Source: Chlorocebus sabaeus | Taxonomy: Eukaryota; Chordata; Mammalia; Primates; Cercopithecidae | Direction of reading: 5' to 3' | DNA length: 64,000 bases | NCBI RefSeq assembly: GCF_047675955.1 | Contig: NC_132931.1 | Coordinates: forward strand, 682,001-746,000 | Part shown: one piece after another, positions 32,272-43,005 of the stretch | Layout of the letters: each line of letters begins with the position of its first letter | Position numbering within the stretch: the first letter of the stretch is position 1 | Program-made: the position numbers and the translations under genes | Notes under the pieces: model-generated | The model's input: the letters and a program-made list of their open reading frames with translations, nothing else | What the model was told of the DNA's origin: nothing | Database searches by the model: none

Positions 32272-33152
32272 TTTTTTCTTTAGAAGCAGGACCTTGCTCT
32301 GTCACTCAGGATGGAGTTCAGTTGTCCTATCATGGCTCATTGTAGCCTCAAACTCCCAGTCTCAAGTGATCCTCTCACTTCATCCTTCCCAGTAGCTGGG
32401 ACTACAGGTAAGCACCATGACACTTGGGGAATTTGGGGGTTTTTTGTAGAGATGAGGCCTCACGCTGTTTGGCGATATGAAACTGCTCACCCACAATCTG
32501 CTGAGCTCGCATGTGTGGGGGGTGGGGTCCCGTGGCTTCCCCCTGCGCCTCCAGGCCACTGAGGTCCGTATCTGCCCTGTGGAGTTCAACCCCAACTTCG
32601 TGGCGCGTATGATACCTAAGGTGGAGTGGGCGGCGTTCCTGGAAGCGGCCGATAATTTGCGCCTGATCCAGGTGCCTAAAGGGCCGGTTGAGGGATATGA
32701 GAAGAATGAAGAGTTTCTGAGGACCATGCACCATCTGCTGCTGGAGGTGGAAGTGATAGAGGGCACCCTGCAGTGCCCGGAGTCTGTTCCCCATCAGCCG
32801 CGTGATCCCCAACATGCTGCTGAGTGAAGAGGAAACTGAGAGTTGATAGTGCCAGGCGCCAGTTTTTCTTGTTATGACTAATGTTTTTGTTGATGTATAC
32901 CCTGTTTCCAAATTCTGCCGTGTGTATCTCCAACCCTTGACCCAATGACACCAAACACACAGTGTTCTTGAGCTCGACATTATATATTTTTTTCTCATTA
33001 AAGGTTCAAAACCAAAAAAAAAAAAAAAAAAAAAAAAGAGATGAGGCCTCACTATGTTGTCAGGGCTGGCCTTGAACTCCTGGACTCAAGGGATTTTCCT
33101 GTCTTGGCCTCCCAAAGTATTGGTAATACAGGCATGAGCCATTGTGCCCACC
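32272..33152 (-). mobile_element. Old Alu, antisense, split by the TRMT112 retrocopy
   Basis: The host Alu is 32272-32463 and resumes at 33053. It ends GTGCCCACC. Confidence 0.85.
32464..33036 (+). pseudogene. TRMT112P: TRMT112 processed pseudogene
   Basis: An intronless copy of TRMT112, the small zinc-binding activator of several methyltransferases (for example of rRNA, tRNA and the release factor eRF1). The frame opens at 32477 with MKLLTHNLLSSHV and continues GFPLRLQATEVRICPVEFNP. It then loses about eight bases after CPES (near 32790), which shifts the frame. The original stop is at 32844-32846 but the shifted frame ends at 32827, giving 116 codons against 125 in the normal protein. A 3' UTR, ATTAAA at 32997-33002 and a poly-A tail (33014-33036) follow. 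The exact 16-bp target-site duplication AGAGATGAGGCCTCAC is at 32448-32463 and 33037-33052. It has no promoter of its own that I can see. Very little decay in the 5' part suggests a fairly recent copy. Confidence 0.95.
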
Positions 33153-33470
33153 GTCTCTGGTTCTTAACCTTCTGCCTCCCTTTTCCACATTTAAGGAACA
33201 CTTGTAATTACATGGGCTCACCCAGATACTGCCAGATAATCTTGTTTTAAGGTCAGCTGATTAGCAACATCCATCTGCACTCTTAATTCCCCTTCCTATG
33301 TAGTTGTGCAGTGTAACATAGGACATGAGCTATTGCTGGAGGGTGGGAGGGGTGTTTTTACCTTGGCCACCACAGTGACTATTTTGTGCCAGGTACTGAG
33401 CTAAGCACTGGTGAATTAAACATGAATAACACATACTTCCTAATCTCCATTCATATATGGGAGGAGCACC
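33153..33470. other. Unassigned sequence
   Basis: Contains MIR-like wording (GTGCCAGGTACTGAGCTAAG near 33,388). No gene. Confidence 0.35.
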
Positions 33471-33960
33471 TCACCTCCCATACTCCTGAGAATCTGGGGA
33501 GTCAAGGAAGGCTTCCAGGAGGAGATGATGCCAAAGCAGAGAAGTGACAGAGGAGCTGAAGCTACCCAGGAAGAGAGTAGAGGTTTAGGGGGAAGCGTAT
33601 TCTAAGCAGAGGGCATCACCCACTTCAGAGGCTCCCAGAGGAGTGAGAGTGGGCATTCAGGGGGCAGATGAGGCTCAGTTGGACTCCACAGCAGGTAAAA
33701 TGGAGAGGGGCAAGAGCAGTGAGTCTGCCTTGGAATGCAGGGCAGAGCAGGGGCTGTTAAGGAGTTTGGACTTAATCCCTGAGGCAAGGAGGAGTGATGT
33801 AAATTGGGGGAAGAGTAACATGATGAGATTCATGGATTAGAGATGTGGTCCAGGCTGCTGTGTAGAGAAGGCATCAGGGAAAGCAGATGGCTCAGTGGGT
33901 GTACTGGAGACCTGAAGCAGGGGAAACACTGAGTTTAGGGAAAGTTTTTTAAAATATAAG
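33471..33960 (+). mobile_element. Ancient interspersed repeat, family not assigned
   Basis: AAGGCTTCCAGGAGGAGATG, GAAGCGTATTCTAAGCAGAG and GTTTGGACTTAATCCCTGAG fit the same dispersed family as 1365-1850 and 27190-27735. Confidence 0.5.
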
Positions 33961-34104
33961 AAGTTTGATTAGTTTAAATGATGGTGAGAAGGAGCTAAAA
34001 GCGGGGGATAGGTTAATGATACGGGGAAGTGGGAGGAAGAACTGACAAGTGAGGTTCCAGAGAATGCAGGAGAAGAGGAGATTCCCGTAGGGGGATTAGC
34101 ACTT

Positions 34105-34407
34105 TCTTTTCTTTTTTTTTTCTTTCTAAGACAGGGTCTCACTATTGCCCAGGAGTGCAATGGCATGATCTTGGCTCACTGTAGCCTAGACTTCCCAGGC
34201 TCAAGGGGTCCTCCCACCCCAGACTCCAAGTAGCTGGAACTACAGGTGTGCACCACGACCACACCTGGCTAATTTTTTTCTTTTTTTGGTAGACACAGGG
34301 TCTCACTATGTTGCACAGGCTGGTCTCCAACTCCTGGCCTCAAACGATCCTCTTGCCTAGGCTTCCCAAATTGCTGGGATTACAGGCTTGAGCCACTATG
34401 CCTGGCC
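34105..34407 (-). mobile_element. Alu, antisense
   Basis: TCTAAGACAGGGTCTCAC to TATGCCTGGCC. Confidence 0.9.
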
Positions 34408-34488
34408 TCTGCTAGTTCTATATTTACTTTGTGTTTACTTTGTGCTAGAGTGTCCCTCATTATGCTGATCCTCTGTTAAAATTAATAC

Positions 34489-34785
34489 CTTTTTTTTTTT
34501 TTTTTTTGAGATGCAGTTTTGCTCTTGTTGCCCAGGCTGGAGTGCGATGGCACAGTCTCGGCTCACCGCAACCTCCACCTCCGAGGTTCAAGCAATTCTC
34601 CTGCCTCAGCCTCCCAAGTAGCTGGAATCACAGGCATGCTCCACCACACTCAGCTAATTTTGTATTTTTGGTAGAGATGGGGTTTCTCCATGTTGGTCAA
34701 GTCTCTAACTCCTGACCTCAGGTGATCTGCCTGCCTCGGCCTCCCAAAGTCGTGGGATTATAGGCGTGAGCCACTGTGCCCAGCC
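34489..34785 (-). mobile_element. Alu, antisense, only in D2 copy B
   Basis: AAAATTAATACC-TTTT and AAAATTTAATACTTTT flank it. It has lost bases near 34,700. Confidence 0.95.
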
Positions 34786-34827
34786 AAAATTTAATACTTT
34801 TTATATTAAATTTACATATATATTTTT

Positions 34828-35122
34828 TCTTTTATTTTTTGATACCGGATTTTACTCTGTCGCCCAGGCTGGAGTACAGTGGCACAATCTCTGCTCACTT
34901 CAACCTTCACTTGCCAGGCTAAAGCAATTCTTCTGCCTCAGCCTCCCAAGTAGCTGGGATTACAGGTATGTACCACCACACCCGCCTAATTTTTGTGTTT
35001 TTTGTAGAGACAGGGTTTCGTCCTGTTTCCCAGTTTGGTCTCAAACTCCTGAGCTCAAAGCGATCCACCTGCCTTGGCCTCCCAAAGTGCTAGGATTACA
35101 GGTTTGAGCCACCGTGCCCATT
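34828..35122 (-). mobile_element. Alu, antisense, only in D2 copy B
   Basis: GATACCGGATTTTACTCTG to GTGCCCATTC. Confidence 0.9.
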
Positions 35123-35465
35123 CTAGTTTAAACTTTTGAGTGGTTTATGTCTCCTAATTGGACTCCTACAAATACAGAATTGATGCTAGGAAGGATACCA
35201 GGAGATAGACCTGCACAGATGGGATTTGAGCATGGGTTTGGTTATCCACGGAGCAGTGCTGAGCTCCTTGCCAGTGGGACATGGGATGCTGGTGATTTCC
35301 AGGAACTGACCTCACAATGACTCAAGCTACCACTTACTGTTGATTGTGATGAAATGCCACCTGAGGCATATGCCGTGTGAGCTTAGGGGTGCTACATTTG
35401 ACCATGATGGCAGTAAAGATGACTCTGAAGAATGGCATGGGATGGATCCCTTTGAATGCACTCAA

Positions 35466-35926
35466 GCAGGGGTCTCCAACCACAGGGCCACAGAGCCAGA
35501 GGTGAGTAGCAGGTGAGTGAGGGGAAACTTCATCTGTATTTATAGCCCCTCCCATCACTCACATGACCACCTGAGCTCCATGTCCTGTCAGATCAGCAGA
35601 AGCATTAGATTCTCATAGAAGCACGAACCCTGTTGTGAACTTTGCATGTGAGGGATCTCGGTTGCACGCTCTTTATGAGAATCTAATGGCTGATGATCTG
35701 TCACTGTCTCCTGTCACCGCACATGGACAGTCTTGATGCAGGAAAACAAGCTCAGAGATGCCGCTGATTCTATGTTATAGTGAGTTGTATAATTATTTCA
35801 TTATATATTACAATGTAATAATAATAGAAATAAAGTGCACAATATATGTAATACACTTGAATCATCCTGAAATCATTCCCTCCACCCCCAGTCTGTGGAA
35901 AAATTGTCTTCCACAAATTCACTCTG
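35466..35926 (+). mobile_element. MER1-type (Charlie) hAT transposon, nearly full length
   Basis: Starts CAGGGGTCTCCAACC and contains GCATTAGATTCTCATAG, ATGAGAATCTAATGGC, TTATTTCATTATATATTAC and GTGGAAAAATTGTCTTCC. It has no transposase. A second MER1 at 46770-47181 stops just before the minisatellite. Confidence 0.85.
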
Positions 35927-36053
35927 TTTTTTTGGTAGAGACAGGGTCTTAATATGTTGCCCAGGCTGATCTCCAACTGCTTGACTCAAGTAATATACCC
36001 CTCTCAGCCTCCCAAAATGCTGAGATTATAGGCATAAGCCACCATGCTCAACC
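35927..36053 (-). mobile_element. Alu fragment, antisense
   Basis: TTGGTAGAGACAGGGTCTTAA to CATGCTCAACC. It abuts the MER1 end. Confidence 0.8.
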
Positions 36054-36370
36054 AAGACTGAGTTTCTTAAACCAAATAAAGATTAAGTGAGATTACTTGA
36101 GACCAGGAGGTTGAGACTGCAGTGGGCCCTGATTGTACCACTGCACTCCAGCCTAGGTGACAGAATGAGACTCTGTCTCAAAAAATAAAATAAAGTACAA
36201 TAAAATATAAATTAGCCCTTTATAACATTCCTAGTAACGTTTCCTCCTAAGTGTTCCCCACAAGCCTTTGAATTTTGTTAAATTTTCACGTACCATTTAA
36301 AACATTTAAGAACTTATGTCTGTCTATGTCATCCCTCTTTTTCAAAAGAATGTCTTTTTGTCACTTCTAG

Positions 36371-36435
36371 CTGGATCTACCGTGAAAGACTTCAGAATCC
36401 AGGAAGAGAGACTGACTGGGCAACATGTTATTCAG
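36371..36435 (+). other. Exon-like 65-nt block, copy B
   Basis: Preceded by TTTTTGTCACTTCTAG and followed by GTACAAA. One frame reads STVKDFRIQEERLTGQHVIQ. Six of 65 bases differ from 23654-23718. Both splice-like borders are kept in both copies. The product is not recognised. Confidence 0.35.
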
Positions 36436-36792
36436 GTACAAAAAGACTTGGACTATGACTCAGAAATAACAGTGCATGCATCAAGTGCAATGGGAAGCTC
36501 TTCCGGAGGGTGACAGAAGCTTCCAGTTAAGGTGACATTGAAACCAGGTCCTGAAAGATGAGGAAGAGTTGTATGAGAGTGGGGAGGGAAGGGGGAGGTG
36601 GAGGGATGGGGAATGGGCTGGGATGGGATGGAGTGAGCTGCCCAGGCAGGGAAACCAGCACTGTAAAGACCTGGACAATGAAGATGGCACATTTTGTTCA
36701 GGGAATGGTGAATTAAGTATGGTGGGAATGCTTTGGAGAGACAGTAATTTGCTTGTATGGAATTTTGCCTGAGAGAACTCATTACAATTTCT

Positions 36793-37070
36793 TTTTTTTT
36801 TGGGACAGAGTCTCGCTCTGTCGCCTAGGCTGGAGCGCAGTGGCGCGATCTCGGCTGCACTGCAAGCTCCGCCTCCCGGGTTCACGCCATTTTCCTGCCT
36901 CAGCCTCCTGAGTAGCTGGGACTACAGGCGCCCGCAACCGCACCCGGCTAATTTTTGTATTTTTAGTAGAGACGCGGTTTCACTGTGGTCTCGATCTCCT
37001 GACCTTGTGATCCGCCCACCTCGGCCTCCCAAAGTGCTGGGATTACAGGCGTGAGCCACCGCGCCCGGCC
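36793..37070 (-). mobile_element. AluY, antisense, only in D3 copy B
   Basis: The exact 15-bp duplication CTCATTACAATTTCT is at 36778-36792 and 37071-37085. The empty site is 24069-24083. It has a short T run, a GCTGCACTGC insertion and a deletion near 36,985. Confidence 0.95.
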
Positions 37071-37194
37071 CTCATTACAATTTCTAATCTGTTGATATTA
37101 TCATGCATCACTGTCCTTGTCAGATAGTTTGGAATAAGTATAATGATCACACTAACACCAAGCATAGTATTTCATTAGTTCTCATAAAATCACA

Positions 37195-37320
37195 GGCAGG
37201 TGCCACAGTTATCCCCATTTTATGAATGAAGTGATGAAGACTTAGGGATAATGAGTGATTTGCCCAAGCTCACCTGGATATTAAGACTGAGTCAAATGTC
37301 GGGTCTGGTCTGGCTTTAAT
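37195..37320 (-). mobile_element. MIR fragment, D3 copy B
   Basis: Counterpart of 24185-24310, with TATCCCCATTTTATGAATG. Confidence 0.75.
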
Positions 37321-37701
37321 GCTTGCTTTGTTCATGAGCACCACATGTTGCCTCTCCTATGCAGTTAAGCAGGTAGACAGGTGAAAGAAAAGCCCGTGTT
37401 TGTCTCTCCTGACACACTTCTGACTGAATGTGTGTGTGGAGTTTCTACACCAAATTCTCCAATGCTCTGGATATTAACTGGGTATCCCACAATTTTATTC
37501 TGACACTACCTGGAGTTGGCACAGACCTCACAGATGAGGGGCTCAGTCCCACGAGACCACCCTCATTTCAGATGCCAATGGCAAGTCCTAGGTTGTCACC
37601 TGTACTTTTGACCAATCTGTTATAAATCAGGGGTTCCCATGACCACCTTCTTGGGTTTAATAATTTGCTAGAACAGTTTACAGAACTCAGAAAAACAGTT
37701 T

Positions 37702-37999
37702 ATTTTTTTCTGAGAGACAGGGTCTCATTTTATTGCCCAGGCAATAAAGTTGTGCAGTGGTGCAGTCATAGCTCACTGCAGCCTCGACTGCCTGGGATCA
37801 AGTGGTCCTCCCACCTCAGCCTCCCTATTAGCTGAGACTACACGTCTGCACCACTAAATCTGGCTAATTAATTTCTTTTATTTTCCGTAGAAATGGGGTC
37901 TTGTTGTGTTGCCCAGTCTGGCCACAAATTCCTGGGCTCAAGCGATCCTCCCACCTCTTAAAGTGCTGGGATTACAGATGTGAGCCACCGCATCGGGCC
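37702..37999 (-). mobile_element. Alu, antisense (shared by D3 copies)
   Basis: TGAGAGACAGGGTCTCATTT to CGCATCGGGCC, with a GGCAATAAAGTTGTGCAG variant. Confidence 0.85.
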
Positions 38000-38067
38000 A
38001 GTTCATTTCCTATTACTGGTTCATTGTAAAGGATACATCTCAGAAACAGCCAGTGAAAGAGATGTAC

Positions 38068-38374
38068 ATGCTGGATGTGGTGGCTTATGCCTGTAATCCC
38101 AGCACTTTGGGAGGCTGAGGTGGGAAGATCACTTAACCTCAGGAGTTTGAGACCACCCTGGGCAACATGATGAAAACCTGTCTCTACAAAAAAAAAAAAA
38201 AAAATAGCCAGGTGTGGTGTTGTGCACCTATAGTTCCAGCTACAGGGAAGCTGAGGTGAGAGGATGCCTTGAGCTGGGGACTGGGGAGGCTTAGGTTGTA
38301 GTGAGCTGAGATTGTGCCACTGCACTCTAGCCTGGACAAAAGAGCCAGACCCTCTCAAAAAAAAAGAAAAGAAA
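38068..38374 (+). mobile_element. Alu, sense, only in D3 copy B
   Basis: GCTGGATGTGGTGGCTTATG to a (AAAAG)n tail. GAAAGAGATGT and GAAAGATGT flank it. Copy A is uninterrupted at about 25050-25060. Confidence 0.9.
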
Positions 38375-38889
38375 GATGTCCAGGGCAAGGTAAGTTTGGA
38401 GGGGCACAGAGCTCCCATGCACTCTGTGTGGAGATGCTACCCTCCCAGCATCTCCTGTGTTCAGCAACCCTGGAAGCTCTGCAAATCCTGTTGTTCAGGG
38501 TGTTTATGGAGGCTTTATTATCAAGCACGATTGATAAAATCCTTGGCCATTGGTGATTAAGTCGATCTCCAGCCCCACTTGCCTCCTGGAGTTAAGCGGG
38601 TGAGGCTGAAAGTTCCAAGCCTCTAATCATGTGGTTGCTTCCTCTGGCAATTAGCCCTCCTCCTGAAGAGATCTAGGAGCTTGCAGCCACCCATTCATCT
38701 CAACAACATCCCCAAATGCATTCTTATCATGCTGGAGATCCCAGAGTTCTTAGAGGCTCTTGTGTTAGAAACCTGGGACCAAGACCAAATAGTAAAACAA
38801 AAGATGCTCCTATCACCTCTATCACTGAGGTCTTTATAAAACTTTAGAAGCTCTGTACCAGGAACCAGGGACAGAGACCAAATATATTT

Positions 38890-39317
38890 TTCTTTTCTTT
38901 TTTTGAGACAGAATCTCCCCGTGTCATCCAGGCTGGAGTGCAGTGATGTGATCATAGCTCACTATAGCTTTGACCTCCTGAGCTCAAGGGATCCTCCCAC
39001 TTCAGGTTCCCAAGTAGCTGGGACTATACATGCATGTCACCCATGCCCAACTCATTTTTGTAGAGATGAAATTTAGTTATGTCGCCCAGGCTGATCTGAA
39101 ACTCCTGGGCTAAAGGGATCGTCTCACCTCAGCTTCTTAAGTAGCTGGGACTACAGGCACACACCACATCCAGCTAACATTTGTTTTCATTTTTTTCTAG
39201 AGGTGGGGTCCCACTATGTTGTTCAGGCTAGTTTCAAACTTTGGGCCTCAGGTTTTCCTCCTGCCTTGACCTCCCAGAGTGTTAGTATTATGGGTGAGAG
39301 CCACCATGCCCAGCAAT
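38890..39317 (-). mobile_element. Alu, antisense, with an extra internal segment
   Basis: The AGTAGCTGGGACTA segment occurs twice (39013 and 39140), giving an over-long element compared with the copy A counterpart 25868-26152. Confidence 0.8.
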
Positions 39318-39343
39318 CACAAGGGTGTTTATAAAAGAAAGAG

Positions 39344-39646
39344 GGGCCGGGCGCAGTGGCTCAAGCCTGTAATCCCAGCACTTTGGGAGGCCAAGACGGG
39401 CGGATCACGAGGTCAGGAGATCAAGACCATCCTGGCTAACACGGTGAAACCCCATCTCTACTAAAAAATACAAAAAACTAGCCGGGCGAGGTGGTGGGCG
39501 CCTTCCCAGCTACTCGGGAGGCTGAGGCAGGAGAATGGCATAAATCCGGGAGGTGGAGCTTGCAGTGAGCTGAGATCCGGCCACTGCACTCCAGCCTGGG
39601 AGACAGAGCGAGACTCTGTCTCAAAAAAAAAAAAAAAAAAAAAAAA
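39344..39646 (+). mobile_element. AluYR-type (Old World monkey) Alu, sense, only in D3 copy B
   Basis: Carries GGCTCAAGCCTGTAATCC, CTAGCCGGGCGAGGTGG, ATGGCATAAATCCGGG and GATCCGGCCACTGC. Copy A reads AGAGAAAGGAGGTAGGAG across the site near 26176-26193. Confidence 0.85.
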
Positions 39647-39980
39647 ATGAGGGTAGGAGAGTCAGAACTGGAGCAGGAGATGTGGTTGATGGAAGCAGAG
39701 GTCAGAGAGGGAGATTTGAAGATGCTTCACTTCTAACTTTGAAGATGGAGTCAGGGGCCATGATCCAAGGAATGGGGATGGCTTCTAGAAGCTGGGAAAG
39801 CCAAGGGTACACTTTAGAGCCTTCAAAAGGAATGTAGCCCTGCTGACACCTTGACTTTAGCCTTAATAAACCTAGTTTGGGCTTCTGGCCCCCATAATTG
39901 TAAGATGGTAGATTTGTAGTGTTTTAAGCCACTAAATTTAGGAAACTGCAAACTATGTTGCAACAGCAAGAAGAAATGAA
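39647..39980 (+). mobile_element. MaLR LTR (MLT1 type) fragment, D3 copy B
   Basis: Counterpart of 26170-26480 with CTTTGAAGATGGAGTCAGG and TTTTAAGCCACTAAATTTAGG. Confidence 0.65.
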
Positions 39981-39984
39981 CATG

Positions 39985-40570
39985 AAACCAGGCATGGTGG
40001 CTCATGTTGGCAATCGCAGCACTTTAGGAATTTTAGGCAGGAAGATCACTTGAGACCAGGAATTCAAGACCAGCCTGTGCAACATAGTGAGACCTTGTGT
40101 CTACAAAAAATTTTAAAAATGGCCAGGCATGGTGGCTTATGCCTGTAATCCCAGCACTTTGGAAGGCTGGATCACCTGAGGTCAGGCGTTTGAGACCAGC
40201 CTGGCCAACATTGTGAAACGCCATCTCTACTAAAAATACAAAACTTAGCCGGGCGTGATGGCACGTGCCTGTAATCCCAGCTACTTGGGAGGTTGAGGCA
40301 GGAGGATTACTTGAATCTGGGAGGTGGAGGTTGCAGTGAGCCGGGATTGCACCATTGCACTTCAGCCTGGGCAAGAAGAGTGAAACTTCGTCTCAAAATA
40401 AAATAAAATTCTAAAAAAATTAATTAGGCATGATGGCATGCACTGTCTGTAGTCCTAGCTACTAGGGAGGCTGAGGTGGGAGGATCGATTGAGCCTGGGA
40501 ATTTGAGGTGGCAGTGAGCTGTGACTGTGCTACTGCACTCCAGCCTTGGTGACAGTGAGATCTTGACAAA
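39985..40570 (+). mobile_element. Old Alu, sense, split by a nested Alu (40121-40410), D3 copy B
   Basis: Left monomer from CCAGGCATGGTGGCTCATG. The nested Alu begins GGCCAGGCATGGTGGCTTATG. The right monomer resumes at TTAGGCATGATGGCATGC. Confidence 0.85.
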
Positions 40571-40656
40571 AAAAAAAAAAGGGAAGGAAGAGAGGTGGGG
40601 GGAGGGAGGGAGGTGAGGGGAGGGAAGGGAAGGAAAGAAAGAAGGAAGGAAGAAAT
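40571..40656. repeat. GGGAAGG-type purine microsatellite
   Basis: Poly-A then GGGAAGGAAGAGAGGTGGGG and similar, the D3 copy B counterpart of 27080-27175. Confidence 0.9.
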
Positions 40657-40689
40657 TAGCATGGTGGGCATGAGGACAGATGGCAATGT

Positions 40690-41310
40690 TAAATAAAATG
40701 GTCAGGGGTGGCCTCCTAGGTGAAAATTAAGCCAAGACTTGAAGGAGGGGAAGGAGCTGGCCGAGGTGCTGAGGGAAGAGGCTTGTAGGCAGAAACAACG
40801 GAATAAAGTGTCTGAGGTGTGTCTGAGGCTCTGGAAGGAGGTCAGTGGAGCAGAAGGAGAGAGGGAGAGAATTAGGGCAGGAGGCCAGGGAGTTGCTGGG
40901 CTGGGATCAGTACAGATCGTGTAAGCCCTGGGAGGTTATTGCTGGGGCTTTGGCTTTTACTCTGACTGAGATGGGAACTGCAGGAGGGTTCTGAGCAGGG
41001 AGGCGACATGATCTCTCTCCCGATTTAAAAGCATTCTCTGGCTGCTGAGTTGAGAAAGACTGTGGGAAGATTTGGGTAGAAGCACGGGGGCCAAGCTGCA
41101 GCAACATCCAGGCGAGAGATGATAGTGGTCCTGACCAGGGTCATAGTGGTGGTGAGAGATGGTCAGAGGAGAGAAGCAGGGGAGGAGGCCAGGGGGTTGC
41201 TGGGTGGAGATCTTCAATACATGTTGAAGACACAACAGGATTTCCTGACAGACTGGATGTGGAGTGTGAGAGAAGGCAGTGGTCAAGGTTGAGATAGATT
41301 CTTACTGAAT
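40690..41310 (+). mobile_element. Ancient interspersed repeat, D3 copy B
   Basis: Counterpart of 27190-27735. It keeps an extra stretch (41110-41225, GCGAGAGATGATAGTGGTCC) that copy A has lost. Confidence 0.55.
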
Positions 41311-41335
41311 TATTAAGTAATTTTAAAAAACACAG

Positions 41336-41632
41336 GCCGGGCGCGGTGGCTCAAGCCTGTAATCCCAGCACTTTGGGAGGCCGAGACGGGCGGATCACGA
41401 GGTCAGGAGATCGAGACCATCCTGGAGAACACGGTGAAACCCCATCTCTACTAAAAATACAAAAAACTAGCCGGGCGAGGTGGCGGGCGCCTGTAGTCCC
41501 AGCTACTCCGGAGGCTGAGGCAGGAGAATGGCGTAAACCCGGGAGGCGGAGCTTGCAGTGAGCTGAGATCCGGCCACTGCACTCCAGCCTGGGCGACAGA
41601 GCCAGACTCCGTCTCAAAAAAAAAAAAAAAAA
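41336..41632 (+). mobile_element. AluYR-type (Old World monkey) Alu, sense, only in D3 copy B
   Basis: Almost consensus, with GGCGTAAACCCGGG and GATCCGGCCACTGC. AAAAAACAC flanks both sides, and copy A has the single site at about 27766-27774. Confidence 0.9.
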
Positions 41633-41689
41633 CACGACTGCCTTTCTCAATCCTATCAAGTATGGGATGCTAGATTAAAGAAATATCTT

Positions 41690-42500
41690 CAGGCTCAGTA
41701 CAGTGGCTCATGCCTATAGTCACAGTTGTTTGGGAAGCAGAGATGGGAGTATCTTAAAAGGAATTCAAGACCAGCCTGGGCAACATAGCAAGACCTCCTC
41801 TCTACAAAAATATTTTTTTTTCTTTTTTTTTTTCTTTTTTTATTTTTTTTTGAGACGGAGTTTCACTCTTGTTGCCCAGGCTGGAGTGCGTGGCACGGTC
41901 TCAGCTCACCGCAACCTCTGCCTCCTGGGTTCAAGCGATTCTCCCGGGTTCAAGCGATTCTCTTGCTGCCTCAGCCTTCCTGGGTAGCTGGGATCACAGG
42001 CATGCACCACCATGCCCGGCTAATTTGGTATTTTTAGTAGAGATGGGGTTTCTCCATGTTGGTCAGGCTGGGTCTCGAACTGCTGACCTCAGGTGATCTG
42101 CCCACCTCGGCCTCCCAAGGTGCTAGGATTACAGGCGTGAGCCACCGCGCCTGGCCAAAAATATTTTTCAATATTTAATAAAATAAAATAAATGTAGCTA
42201 GGTATGGTGATGTGTACTTATAGTCCCAGCTACTCAGGAGGCTGAGGTGGGCAGATCTCTTGAGGTATCAGGAGTTTGAGTCCAGCTTGGGCAACATAGC
42301 AAGACCCTTCACTCTACAAAAAATTTAAAAAATAGCCAGGTATGGTGGCACTCAACTGTAGTACCAGCTACTGGGGAGCTGAGGCAGGAAGATGGCTTGA
42401 GCCCAGGAGGTCGAGGCTGCAGTGAGCTATAAGTGCACAACTGCATTCCAGTCTGGGTTACAGAGCAGGAGCTGTCTCACAACACAAATAGAAATACAAA
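41690..42500 (+). mobile_element. Alu array, sense, D3 copy B, with a nested antisense Alu
   Basis: Same layout as 27834-28290. Right-half pieces begin near 42195 and 42333. Confidence 0.75.
41813..42155 (-). mobile_element. Alu, antisense, nested, only in D3 copy B
   Basis: Poly-T with breaks, then GAGACGGAGTTTCACTC. CAAAAATATTTTT flanks both sides. TTCAAGCGATTCTC is duplicated within it near 41,931-41,962. Confidence 0.9.
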
Positions 42501-42650
42501 TAAAATAATAAAATCTCAAGTCAGAGCCTTTTGGCTCTCCAGCCCTTGCAACCCTGGAGCCATGCAGTGGGGCTTGTGTCACTGGGAATGAGGAGACCCC
42601 TGCCCAGTGTCGTTGCCAGACTAATCAGTGTTTTAAAAAATGTATTAATC

Positions 42651-42953
42651 GGGTTGGACATGGTGGCTCATGCCTGTAATCCCAGCACTTTGGGAGAGCC
42701 AGGCGGGTGGATCACCTGAGGTCAGGAGTTCGAGACCAGCCTGGCCAACATGATGAAACCCTGTCTCTACTAAAAAAAAAACCAAAACTTAGCCAGGCGT
42801 GGTGGGCACCTGTAATCCCAGCTACTCGGGAGGCTGAGGCAGGAGAATTGCTTGAACCTGGGGAATGGAGGTTACGGTGAGCTGAGATCACGCTACTTCA
42901 CTCCAGCCTGGACGAAAGAATGAGACTCCGTCTCAAAAAACAAACAAAAAAAA
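42651..42953 (+). mobile_element. Alu, sense
   Basis: GGTTGGACATGGTGGCTCATG to a (CAAA)n tail. Confidence 0.9.
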
Positions 42954-42957
42954 TTAT

Positions 42958-43000
42958 ATCAACATGTAATGGTTTTATTATTAATATGTAATAAATAATA
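42958..43000 (+). repeat. Short tandem duplication R2, copy 1
   Basis: 43 bp (ATCAACATGTAATGG to AATAAATAATA) recur at 43331-43373 with three to four changes. Flanking TTTTAAAATTTTGTCTT-like text also recurs, so the unit was about 78 bp before an Alu entered it. Confidence 0.85.
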
Positions 43001-43005
43001 AATTT

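Larger units (their letters stand above)
34395..35926 (+). repeat. Local duplication D2, copy B
   Basis: Pairs with 15477-15770 and 46352-47181. Two Alus (34489-34785 and 34828-35122) entered this copy only. It continues through a MER1 element whose distal end is kept here and replaced by the minisatellite in copy C. Confidence 0.9.
37498..38885 (+). mobile_element. ERV LTR, family not assigned, D3 copy B
   Basis: Counterpart of 24490-25860. It starts near TGACACTACCTGGAG and ends near ACCAAATATATTT. Alus at 37702-37999 and 38068-38374 interrupt it. Confidence 0.55.
36075..42630 (+). repeat. Local duplication D3, copy B
   Basis: Pairs with 23362-28420. It is longer mainly because of private Alus at 36793-37070, 38068-38374, 39344-39646, 41336-41632 and 41813-42155. 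Confidence 0.9.

Noticed and set aside
32402..33052. 216-codon open frame on the minus strand
   Set aside because: It is the antisense of the TRMT112 retrocopy and its poly-A tail; no independent support.
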